Positions 11,638 to 21,904 of a stretch of 64,000 nt of DNA are shown here, piece by piece (within the stretch, counting starts at the first letter, position 1; every line of letters starts with the position of its first letter). The notes under the pieces are model-generated. The model was given only the letters and a program-made list of their open reading frames with translations. It made no database searches and was not told where the DNA came from. This stretch comes from Echinococcus granulosus (lineage: Eukaryota > Platyhelminthes > Cestoda > Cyclophyllidea > Taeniidae). The stretch spans positions 405,278-469,277 of the forward strand of contig NW_020170428.1 in the NCBI RefSeq assembly GCF_000524195.1, given 5' to 3'. The position numbers were made by a program, and so were the translations under genes.

Positions 11638-14193
11638 TTAGGGGTTTAGTTTTTTGAGTTTCATATCATGTTGTAGACGATTGAAACGTTCTCGCAGGTA
11701 CCGAACCATCTTAGAGTCCTGTAAAGATAGAATAGGACAGAGGGTTCAATAGAGGAAGGCTTCTTGGATTGAAATTCCAAAACAACAATCAGCTCACTGG
11801 ATCCATGGCGTCGAGGTTATGAATCTTCTTGGAAATCTGTCGAAGGTCTTCCTCCGTAGGAAAAGGGCCGAAATCGTCCAAGTCTTCGTCCTCATCTTCG
11901 TCAGGCTGGAAAGATTGAAAAAAAGGGAGTCACGTTTTTTGACTACTTTGGCTCCTTGGAGAGGCGAGGTTGGAACGCTGCCAGGAAGACAAAAGATGCT
12001 GGATGCTCGAATACGTTTCAATTTGTAGTGGCTTGAATTCAGAGACTACGCTGCAGAGATAAACTGGATCAGTCCCTTATGAGGTGATGTGAGGATGTGA
12101 AACTGGGGGGGGGGGGTTAAGTACTTCCACCGATTATCCAGGTCTTCCCCTATTCAACTATCATGACGGCGGCACAAAGTAACTCCCCCCCTCATTAATC
12201 TCAAAAACCTCCGATACGTTGACGATGCAGGGCGGGGAGCACTTAACAAGTTTTATTTCCTACGAAAAGGCTAGATGATGTGCACATATAATTCTGAGAA
12301 ACGAATGGTTGGGACTGTGAGGGCTCATGAAAGAAGGGTCGTCAAAATCACCGACGTCAAGCGTCCATCGATATCCGTCCCTTCAGTAGGCGAAGAAGGC
12401 TTCTTAAACCATTAATTGCTAATGCCTAACGCTTACTGAAGTGGGTTTGTCCATCATCCAGGAGGCAAGACGCAGCACCCACTACACACACTTTGGAATG
12501 GTGTAACAGTTGGTGTTAGAACTTAGCCCCCCCCCCCCCCCCCACTGCTACTAATTCCAAATTCAGCGACACAGCCGTTCTTGAATCAACCTTGCAATCC
12601 TGTAAAGCATGGAGGGAGGGAGCGAGAGAGGGAGGGGCGGGGGTTTTGACTTTAGAAATAGCCGAAGACCTCAATTCCAAATTTTGTGACTGGAATACGG
12701 GTGGAGATTTTGAGACAGGAAAGGAGTCAATCATTCAGAAGATATTATGAGAAATTAGAAATGAAGCGAAAGAAGAAAGATTGTGGCCTCATTTATTTTT
12801 TATTTATAAGAAGGAAGCCATAGAGGTCCCCCACTTTAATCAAATCACCAAAAAAGTTATGCAAATCGCCTACCTCCCATCCACTGTCATTCATGCCCTC
12901 AGGCGAAGTACTGTGTTTCATATGCTCCTTGTAATCAATCAATCCATCACCATTACGGTCCATAACCTCCAGCATCTTTCGTCGCATTTGGACCCTGTAT
13001 TCGTCCTGCCTTTCTGGCCGATCCTCATCTATTTGTCCAATCTAAAAAAACGGCACGTTTCCAGAGCATGCCATAGGCTAATATGAGGCACATAAGAAAT
13101 CATAAACCAATGACCTTAAATAACCGATAAAGAGGAAAAAACCATAAAACTATTCAACCTGGGCAGAAAGCATCGCATCTATTTCCTCAGGGTCCCAAAC
13201 ACCGTCCGAGTTCAAATCTATCAATCAGAAGGAGTAGACATAAGAAATAGAAGAGCAGGCACATGGTTGTTACAGAGGTCGACTAACCATGCATTATGAA
13301 GAACACTCGCGGATCAAATTCATCTTCGGGCATATCATCTCCTTTTCGCCATTGTTCTCGTTCTTGGGCTCGACTCCCCTGGTAAAATAGGCATGGATTA
13401 CGTGTCCCAAGATATCAACGCTTCAAAAAGTGGCTTTATGTATCAAATTTGGGTTTAGTTTGCAAAAAGTGTGTCCAAGATTGAGAGACAAAAGTATGCC
13501 TTACCGGTTCATGGAAGCGTCCGGGTTTGGGGTGCTTCTTCTTCGCAAGCTCAAAATCATGTTGGACCTTTTCACGAACGGCTGTTGTGTCGTTCACATG
13601 GGCCTCCCAGCGTTCCAGTACCTTCATCACTTCAACTTCATTAAGAAAGACAATCTCCTCGCGATCGATGGCATCTTGACGCTCTCGTAGCTAGATGAAA
13701 AATAAGCAAAGCCCGACATGATGTAGACTGAGCTGCCCTGACACAGTTTGAATTTTTCTTAAGATTGAACACGGTAATTGATATAGGAAAAAGTGTAATA
13801 ATAACATACCATTTTTAAGATCGTTTCTACATCTTCAGCAGAGAATTCCGTTGAATTACCAATATCGAGCGCTTTGGCTATGTCTGAGGGAATAGCAACT
13901 TTTTCCCCAGCTTCACTATCCCGTTTTAATTTCAGAAGATCAACGAAATAATTTTTTGTTCCATATTTAATTAGGTTTAATTTTTCTCTCACTTCTTTTG
14001 AGAGAAGTGATATGTTGACACTGGAGTCGGTCTAAAGATTAGAAAGTACATAAAGTCATGAATAAGAAGAGTTACAAATTTAGCCGTTAACACGTACTTC
14101 ATGCAGACTCGAAACATGATCTAAGAATTCTGTTGAATTTTCTAGCGCTTTAAAGAGGTTCCCCAGATAATCTCTGAATTCGTCGGAAATCAA
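11638..14193 (-). CDS. NUCB: Nucleobindin, EF-hand calcium-binding protein (5' exon missing)
   Basis: Nucleobindins are secretory-pathway and Golgi calcium-binding proteins. Exons, in transcript order on the minus strand, are 14193-14098, 14031-13810, 13690-13505, 13378-13288, 13217-13159, 13041-12874, 11905-11798 and 11718-11638 (stop TAA). All phases agree. The protein has the family's helical N-terminal region, then PGSRAQEREQW before EF-hand 1 (loop DLNSDGVWDPEE) and EF-hand 2 (loop DRNGDGLIDYKE). Both loops have a full set of Ca2+ ligands. The usual GWE motif follows EF2. The tail is a short acidic run (DEDEDEDLDD) and a basic helix ending KKLNP, without the long Gln-rich leucine zipper of vertebrates. 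About 337 residues are present. The signal-peptide exon should lie between 14194 and 14994 or further up but was not identified. Confidence 0.87.
11906..12873. other. Nucleobindin intron with homopolymer runs
   Basis: This intron of about 970 bp holds a run of 12 G (12105-12116) and a run of 17 C (12527-12543). I see no exon or RNA gene. The opposing G and C runs could pair in a transcript or cause assembly errors. Confidence 0.7.
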
Positions 14194-14994
14194 CTAGTTA
14201 AAAGCAAACAGAACACGATCACACACAGAAAAAGCGAAAAAGGTATGCACCGAAAAAACTGCAAGTAATTGGCAAACGCCAAATCAATGCATGTAAAATA
14301 AGCAAGGATTTGAAGTCTAGCACGGGAAGATATGTCAAAAAAGGCACTAGGCAAACGGTCTTGAGTTGCAAATTATGCAATGCTTATACTTGGGCTTGTT
14401 TGCCTCGAGGTAATGAAGTCTTGTGAACCGGTGCACATTCTATGTCCTGCGCCAAAAAATACAAGCACGTAATGCCAACAAGCAACCTCATATTGGCCAA
14501 GAGATTATGGCAAGCGCTTCTGAGTTATGAATGGCACGACCTAGATGGCAATATAGTAAAACACGGCGAACTAACCTTATTACCTTTAATGCTCACTACT
14601 TCCTACCCTTGGGAAGCTAGGACTAGCTACGAGGAAAACCATTTTATTATTGATTATGCTGAAAAATTTAGACAAGCCCCAACTACACCGAGATTTCGCA
14701 CAGGTAACCCGAGACCTCACCGGGCATGCCGCACTTCACCCCAGGAGGCGGGCATCAGCACCACCAACGCGATGAACACTGAGTTCGGCCACCCCCGGAA
14801 GGCACCACCAAGAGAACCCACTCCGTACGAGAACACCCGCGCATCAACATCACCAACGTTACAGTGCATACTCAAACAAACTCAATAAAAAATAGAACCA
14901 GCGGGTCAAACAAAGGTCCCACACTCATTTCTATACAAGGGATTGTGAGTGGAGGGAAGGGGAATCGGGAAGACTCGACAATCGCTGCCTCGGT
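14194..14994. other. Region between nucleobindin and the zinc-domain gene
   Basis: The region should contain the nucleobindin 5' exon and promoter plus the 3' UTR of the next minus-strand gene, but no signal peptide was recognised. A plus-strand open frame of 148 codons (14442-14888) has an AATAAA at its end but no recognisable family. I do not call it a gene. Confidence 0.4.
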
Positions 14995-17900
14995 TCAAAC
15001 AAACCTCCGACTTTTAAGCATTAAGATTTCATTCTCCCGCGTCCACTTATCACCAAGAGCCTTCAGTTCCCTCAACCGACTTGCAAATCGGATTGGTCCG
15101 CAACTGCTGGCTAATTCACCTAGTCTTTGGAGCTGAGGATCCAAGCGCGATGGCAGCATCGCCTCCAGAGGCTCTCGGGACAGTGACCTCGGCGTCTCCA
15201 CAGACAGATTTTCTTCCTCAGTTTCTAAATCACAATGTCCCATAGGTACCAAGTCCTCCGCCGACATATCGATTGCCTGTGATGTTGGAAGACTTCCGCC
15301 GTAGAGGTGATAAGCACCCGGAGGGAGATTGAAACAACCACTGGCATCCAACGACTGTTGTGGTTGTAGAGGTATCTCGAAGTCGTGCATTGGAAAAACA
15401 GATCGGAAGTCATCTAACAAAAAAGAGTGGCAATTCAATTCTTTGTTCTCTTCATAAAACAAAAAACTCACCCTCCAAGAGATTTTGATGCCCGTAACCG
15501 TTCGATTGTAGATAGAGCTGAGGTAGGTCATTGTCTTCATCATCATCGTCTTCATCGAATTCGTCGTCTTCGTCCACTTCTTCCTCCTCCACATCTTCAT
15601 CGACTTCTTCCGAAGCAAGGTTCAAACTCGGAGGGTGTCTGAAGAGACCACTAGGAGACGCTCGAGTGACAGTGTCGAGTTTCACCATCCCCGATGAGAG
15701 CGCCAAAGGAGCAGCGTCAGTACCACAAACAGTAGCGCCAATGGATGTGGCAGAAGCAGATGCCACTGCTGCCGCAGCCGCTTCTTCCGCCTCCTTCTCT
15801 TTCCGCGTTCGCCGGCGTTTCGGTGGAAAGTGAACCAAATCTGGACGGACCTCGTGATTATGACGGAAGTCGTAACGACGCACGTGAAGTTGGTTGTCTT
15901 GGGAGTAGAAGTAGATCTTGCTGCGGCAGCCAATCTTTGAAGTTCTGCGAAGGAGACGAAAGTGGATTTAAGACCTCTTTTAGATGATTATGTCATAAGG
16001 TTAAAGCGCAGATTTCGTAGCTGTCCGTGATTCGACCTCTACAACGGCGACACAGAAGCCTTTCTTCTGTGTCTCAGTCATTCTACACAGCAAAAATAAA
16101 TTCACTTCCTAGCTCGTATGCCTGGCCGCACCACCAGCGGTTACTTCAGAAATAGCTTCTTACGACACAAAGCAACCCCGATTTCATTCGCTAGGAAGTG
16201 CGTCGGAATGCAATTGGCAGGAAGCATCCAATATTTACGAGCCGATTTTTTGATCAGCAGTGAAGCAGTACCAGGATTACACAAGCGATTAAACAATAAT
16301 AAAAACAAAAAAACACTGTAGCCAAGCAAAAGTGGGACGCAGTGAAGCGAATGGGAAATGCGCTGGCCCCATAGCAGCTCCTACAAATCTTTCACGCACT
16401 GTTTTTCGATTGTTTGCCAACTTGCAGACCTGTTAGGAGAAACGACTTTGCATTTTTGCAAGATTTTATACCACATGCGACGAATCCCAGCCATAAGAGG
16501 ATTCATGCACCTCTCCAAAATCCAAGTCATAGTCGTCACTCTGACATTTCACAGGCATGTTTAAATGGACGGTTCGAAAGGTAACGTGGGGCACGAAAGC
16601 GGGTAGCAAGGGCCAGGTTGTATCTTGGCTTCCACAGACCAAATGCCTTACTCAAGTTGACTGCCCCAGCTCTTGTCTCCTTGTGCACGAAACACCCAAC
16701 GGACACGGCTTTAAGACGCTTTCTATGGTAGCTTCTTTCTCACTTCTTTTATAAAAAATCAACAGTTGATATCCATTGACCGCTTGTCGTCCACAAACAC
16801 CACTGAAATCCAACTTTAGCAACTAAATCACCTGAGCCTGATACACGATTAGCCGAACTACATGCGTACAGGCAAACACAGCCTGCGAGAATCCGGATTC
16901 GGCATTTGAAGTGAACCATCCACCCACCTTTCTGCAGCAATACATTCTACCAGTGTCTAGGCGAATAATGCATATAAACAGACTACCGAAAACCCAACTT
17001 AATGACCACCCATCCACCATGAAGTTGGTTCCATGCGACAATGAAAGCTAGCACAACTGAGTCCTCTCAAACGTGTTAAGCATAGACTTTGATGGATGGA
17101 CCCTATTGGATTTTGCACATACCAAGATCGCTTGTTACGTAATTCCCCTTAGTGTGGTAGAAATTGGCCTAGTTGATTCATATGGTCAGCCAGATTAACA
17201 CATTTCAAGAGATGGTGCAGTGAAAACTCACCTCTGCAGCCTGCGCTGTTTTGCTTCACTGACCTGGTTGCCATAGCGATAACAGATGTATACCAGATGG
17301 CTGTATACAAGTGTCTCAGCATATGGCGACCCCAAGGGTAGACGCCGAGTGTTTGTCTTAACATAGCGATTGCCCGTTGCAAGCTGAAACTCCTCCATTT
17401 TCGCCTGCAACTCCGCAAAGGAGACAAAGGAGAGGCTGTGGAAAATGCGCAAAAAGTCCGCAGTGGAATCCTGCACCGTGGCAGTGGCGGCAGCGTCGTT
17501 CCCAACGGTGCAAGAGGGTGGAGGTGAGAGAGGACGGGGAGGAGGAGGGAGGGACGAGAGGGTTTGGGAATGCGCAGGAGGTGGCACCTCGATCATGGGG
17601 TCCATGTGAGCGGGATGATTGTGCTGCATGTCGTAATGGCGCACAAAGAGTTTGTGCTTCCGAGTGCCGACGGAGAAGTAGGCTTGACAGTGCGTCCCAC
17701 CGGATCTAGAAGCGGGAAGAGAAGTGGCAAAGGCATGGTTGATTAACGTGTGATCTTTCTACGCCCCCCATTGTGAAAACCGCATATTTAGTTAGCTACA
17801 GCCAGAACACTCCTGTAGGAAACAAACTGATTGTCCAGACGAATGCTTTTTTGAGGCATCGGTGAAGGGAAAATGTCATTCAAAAGCTGTAAAAGACATT

Positions 17901-20002
17901 AATAACATTTCACCGCACCGCCACCCATGTAACAGCCAAGCCACATATGGAGATGCCATTCCGCACAATGCGTATTGAAGCATCTTTAGCAAAAACATAT
18001 AGAAGGTGGGAACAGGGGAAAACTAAAGGTCGTCGTGTTGTCACATGTGTCAGTAATACGTAAAATTCATCGATGCCTGTCCTTTCAAAACTCCAAACCA
18101 AACCAGCTGATACGGTTGCGAAAACCGCCTATCAATACAGAAAAAAATTCCATGCGACTTTCGACAAAACTTGCAAACAGGTGAAATACGCACAACTCCT
18201 CATATCCATGCGTCGTGAAGCGCAGACATGGACAAATTTGCTCACGAGACAATTTTTTTATCCCCTTTACTACCTTCAGTTTTGAGCCACCATTTTATGA
18301 GATGCCGGTTAAACCAGGCAGTTACGATTAGTTTCTTTTCTCTACGAGCCAAGTTAACATCGGTATCGGAGACATGGAGACTTCTAGCCACGTTCGGTAA
18401 AATCATCTATCCTTGATAAGAACAGAGATACGCGTTGCTGTTGAAAGTGACATTTGCGGTTACCTTGTCAAAAACAACTTTTAGTTTATGGGTAACATGA
18501 GAGGTACTGGAACCACCAATTTGCACCCACATCAACTGGAAAGGGTGATGCCGAAGCTACTAAGCACGTGCATAGCAGGCGACAACAAATCTGGAGGAGC
18601 ATCATCCCCTTTACAGGAGCATACCCTTTCTAGACTGCTTGCTAACTGATTGACTTGTGACGAGAAACAGTTTTTGTATTTCAATATTCACGAGGTGAAA
18701 GAAAATACCGTTGGATAACCTGAACGATTTACCAACTGTTCCACTACCCAACATAAAAATTATTCTGGTTAGTGTGTAAAATGCAGAGGCAATTAATCAT
18801 CACGACTTGTTAAAGGCCAGGCAACGAGTGAAAGAAAAAGCTTTTATTAAAAAGTAATCAGGACTAGTCACTCAGTCAATGGCAAGAAAGTTCTCCTCTT
18901 AAGCTTACAGGGCAACGCAAATCTGAACCGGTAGGATTTGAATTTTGAGATGGGAGGAGGCAATAGTGTCTGGCTTCATCACTACCTGACGGTAGACCCC
19001 CAAGCGAGGATTACGACTTATTAGCATATGTCAATTGCATGAAAGTGGTAACTGGGTAATAAGAGATAGAAACAGAGATGGCTAAGACTAAGTTGCATGC
19101 TTTTAGTGGTAAAGTGCTCTAAAAGGTGGAATTCACAGGCAGCTTGGATCTAGCATAGTAAAAAGGTGGGTTTTGTGAAAGATTATTCATTTGTATTCAT
19201 TTTCAAGGAAATACCATAGATAAAATGACATTTTCGAAAGTGAAGAACTCCAGACAAGCATAAACTTATCATACTCCCGTCATAAATTGTCCATGGAGGC
19301 TAACCCAATTTCACACAGAATGCTATCTGGAAAAAAGGCATATTCTAAAGCTGCATACAAAATTAGACCCAAAGTGTAGAAAAATTGCGGGATCGCAAAC
19401 TAAAACACCATATGAGGAGGATTCGCGTACATAGTGGCACATAACAGGGCACGAGAATTTGCTGAACCAAATTTATTCAGCAAATGAACAGACCGAAAAC
19501 GCCTCTACTTCTATAAGTTCGAGCTCAACCACAAAAAATGACCTTCCAAGTTTGGTCATAAATGTAATGTTTGAAGCATAATGTCTGTAATTAATCTCCC
19601 AAACTCATTCGCCACCGACCCTACGCAAGCTGCCTCCACAAAAAGGTGTGCCTAAAGCACCTTTCGAAATGCCCTTTACCCAATTTATCGAGCACCACTG
19701 AGAGTGGTAAAAATTAGAGACAACACCAACCTCTGACCCATTTTGCTAGCAGGGCGAACGTGGCGGACACAAGCATAATGCATGTATCGATAAATTAGGT
19801 ACTCTCTGCCAAGAGTGCCTTCGTTAAAGAGGCAAGTTCGTTTCATCATGTACTGCATCCCCGTGGCATCTTCGAAGGCCTGCAGCTCCTTGCTGAACGC
19901 CTCGAAGGTAGAAAAGGCCTTACCAGCAAAATGCGACAAAAAGTCCTCTCGACAGTCATAGATAACTGGAAGCGCAATGGGTTGGGTGGTTCTTACTTCC
20001 AT
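14995..20002 (-). CDS. Nuclear protein with two tandem ZSWIM3/FAR1-like zinc domains
   Basis: Exons in transcript order are 20002-19731, 17705-17232, 15944-15472 and 15413-14995 (TGA). Together they make 545 codons with all phases consistent. Two copies of one domain are present. Each begins with a helix (FLSHF...FSTFEAF or FLRIF...FVSFAEL), then a Cys, a linker, a second Cys, and a terminal HNH (RHYDMQHNHP and RRYDFRHNHE). This C-C-H-H layout is that of the WRKY/GCM1-like fold seen in FAR1, FLYWCH and ZSWIM3 N-terminal domains. After domain 2 come a basic PKRRRTRKEK stretch (likely nuclear signal), an Ala run, a long Asp/Glu run and a C-terminal helix. The start ATG at 20002 is my choice. 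A good splice acceptor at 20047 leaves open an upstream coding exon. DNA binding is inferred, not shown. Confidence 0.72.
15945..17231. other. Intron 3 of the zinc-domain gene, with inverted repeat copy
   Basis: The intron sits between the halves of the second zinc domain. About 16500-16960 is a family-A repeat in reverse orientation relative to 6870-7200. Nothing else is supportable. Confidence 0.6.
16500..16960 (-). repeat. Dispersed repeat, family A (inverted copy)
   Basis: The reverse complement aligns by eye with about 6880-7270. Shared words include GCTGCAGAAAGG, AAGTTGGATTTCAGT, CAACTGTTGATTTTTTATAA, GTTGGGTGTTTCGTGC and GCATTTGGTCTGTGGAAG. The relation to the tankyrase-intron copy shows a dispersed element rather than local duplication. 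Confidence 0.75.
17706..19730. other. Intron of the zinc-domain gene, little recognisable content
   Basis: The 2-kb intron lies inside the first zinc domain. About 18860-18910 is a short reverse-orientation match to the family-A core (CACTCAGTCAATGGCAAGAA). No exon, RNA gene or other repeat is evident. Confidence 0.55.
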
Positions 20003-20046
20003 TGCATAAGAAGTGAATGCATTCGTTTGGCTCTTGCAGTGTCCCC

Positions 20047-21452
20047 CTGAAAAACGAAACGATATTAGGAAAAAAGTTTAAAAAAGCGTTGAAGCTAGAA
20101 ATGCGGAAGAAAGTAAATTGAAATATATGAAACTTGACAACTATAAAGTGCGTGTTGTGAGTGCACAAAGTATTGGATAATGCACATAAAGCAGTGCAGA
20201 ATCCGACTTGAAATCCTGATTTAAACACAAGCAAAGATACACGGTTGCTATACTTAAGGGTCCGATGCAGTGTTTGCGGCAAAAAAAGTATTTTGCGAGA
20301 ACCATACTTAGTGAATCATGCGAATGAATAAATAGCCACTTTGATATGTGTACGCCCTTAAGAAGACGACTCAAACACACCAAAGGTGGACGACAAACAT
20401 TTACGAGACAAACAGGAAATAAGGTAAAAAGAAACAAGAAGTTTCCAAAATAAAGGCACAGAGTTCTGAAAGGTTACAAAAAATCACATGTCAAGACTCA
20501 GTTGATGCAATGAGACCAAAGCCACGTTCAAATGTCGAATTTCAAAAAAAAGCTAATAAACTGAGGTACTAGCAGGCATTTACGTCTTAACAACAACATT
20601 TACGAATTTTTTTGCTTAAAAAAAACTTTCTAAGAATCAAGAAACTCAAACTGTGCCGATAATTTGCATCCTATTTAGTTTTCAGGCAGATCATAGTAAA
20701 CTTTGTAACGTCTTAAGACTTTCTGAATGCAAAAGAAATTTCAATACTCGGGAAGAATATATATTTAGCTCAGAGAAGGTGTCCGGGCTATTGTCATGGC
20801 CCAAAAGGCCAGCCTACCTAGCGAGGTACAAGGGGGCTAACTCAAAGCAAAAGGTGGCCCCTCACCAGAACCAGGGGATAAACCACTATCGTACTACAAC
20901 TTCATAAGCTTAAAAAACCCTTTATTTTTCATTGAAAATAACCGAAAGAACGCAGACATGACCGATATTTTGCAACTGTGCTCGGTGCTGCAGTTTAAGG
21001 ACTTACACAGGTTTGGCAAATTAAAATATACAGAAAAACTAAAACGTTAATTTTTTTGTATTTATAAGTATCTTGAATAAATCTTTGTTAAGTAAACACA
21101 AGTTTCGAGTAGGTCATGCTAAATCACTTAACCCTCATAAAGCTCCAAATCCAGGCATGGGGTGCTTTTAATTTTAGTAACTACGTCCAGTAGACAATAT
21201 ATTGTTTTTCATAGTATTGTGCAACATGCATAACACTATGTTCAATACCCCATTTTATATTCGATGTTCTGTGCATTTTGATTTTTCTTACTAAGCCTTT
21301 ATTCAGCTATTATTTCATCTCTAAACAATCGCTACACTTTTTATCATCATTATTAGACCAATGTTACAAACTATCTATATATAATAATACTGCCGATATT
21401 TTACCTTTCGGAGTTGGTGAATAGCCTGCTTCGCCTGTTGTGCATTTGCATA
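20047..21452. promoter_or_regulatory. Divergent intergenic region between zinc-domain gene and RNASEK
   Basis: The two genes are transcribed away from each other, so this 1.4 kb should hold both promoters. On the plus strand a CCAAT at 21358-21362 and a TATATATAATAA stretch at 21376-21387 lie about 95 and 70 bp upstream of the RNASEK ATG. The region is AT-rich, so a chance TATA match is possible. The minus-strand side may contain a 5' UTR exon feeding the acceptor at 20047. Confidence 0.4.
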
Positions 21453-21904
21453 ATGGCTCCTTTGTTAGGAAAAAAGTGTTCGGCGTGTCTCATGATTTTG
21501 GGTGTATGGGGCGTAATTATGCTTGTGAGTTTCGCCTATTTCACCACTTCTGGAGTAATCCTTTTTCCTTTTTGTTGGAGTTATGCTTCTTGTCTCATCC
21601 TGCTATTTTTCAGTGCTTCATATATGGTTTTAGGTATTTTGATTTTTATTTCTCCTGCAAATTTCTTTTTTTGAAGGTTCTTATGGGCGTGTTCACCCGT
21701 GTTAACGCCGTTGCGTTTGTTGATGACATCCCTATTGACATGAAGGAATGGGAGAGCACTAAATTTGCCCCCTCTTACATTGACGAGAAGTTTGCTATGG
21801 TCTCTACTAACTGCTTCATCGCCGCCGGTCTTTACCTCCTTGTTCTCGTTTTCGCTTCTGTTCAGTTCCACCTCAACACCCGTCATGGCTACTCAGCTCA
21901 ATGA
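21453..21904 (+). CDS. RNASEK: Ribonuclease kappa, small two-pass membrane protein
   Basis: RNASEK is a small two-helix membrane protein associated with the V-ATPase and needed for endocytosis. Despite its name, the ribonuclease role is debated (family knowledge). Exon 1 (21453-21524) encodes 24 residues ending GVWGVIML with donor GTGAGT. Exon 2 (21677-21901, stop to 21904) starts VLMGVFTRVNAVAF after acceptor GAAG, in phase 0. The joined protein is 99 residues, the family's usual size. It has helix 1 (about residues 10-32), the IDMKEWE loop, and the conserved CFIAAGLYLL helix 2 near residues 73-90. The ATG at 21453 gives the expected N-terminus; reading through the intron would break the family pattern. 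Confidence 0.94.

Noticed and set aside
15531..15833. Plus-strand Ser-rich open frame (100 codons)
   Set aside because: It is the complement of the acidic Asp/Glu-coding exon of the zinc-domain gene, and the Ser run is its mirror.
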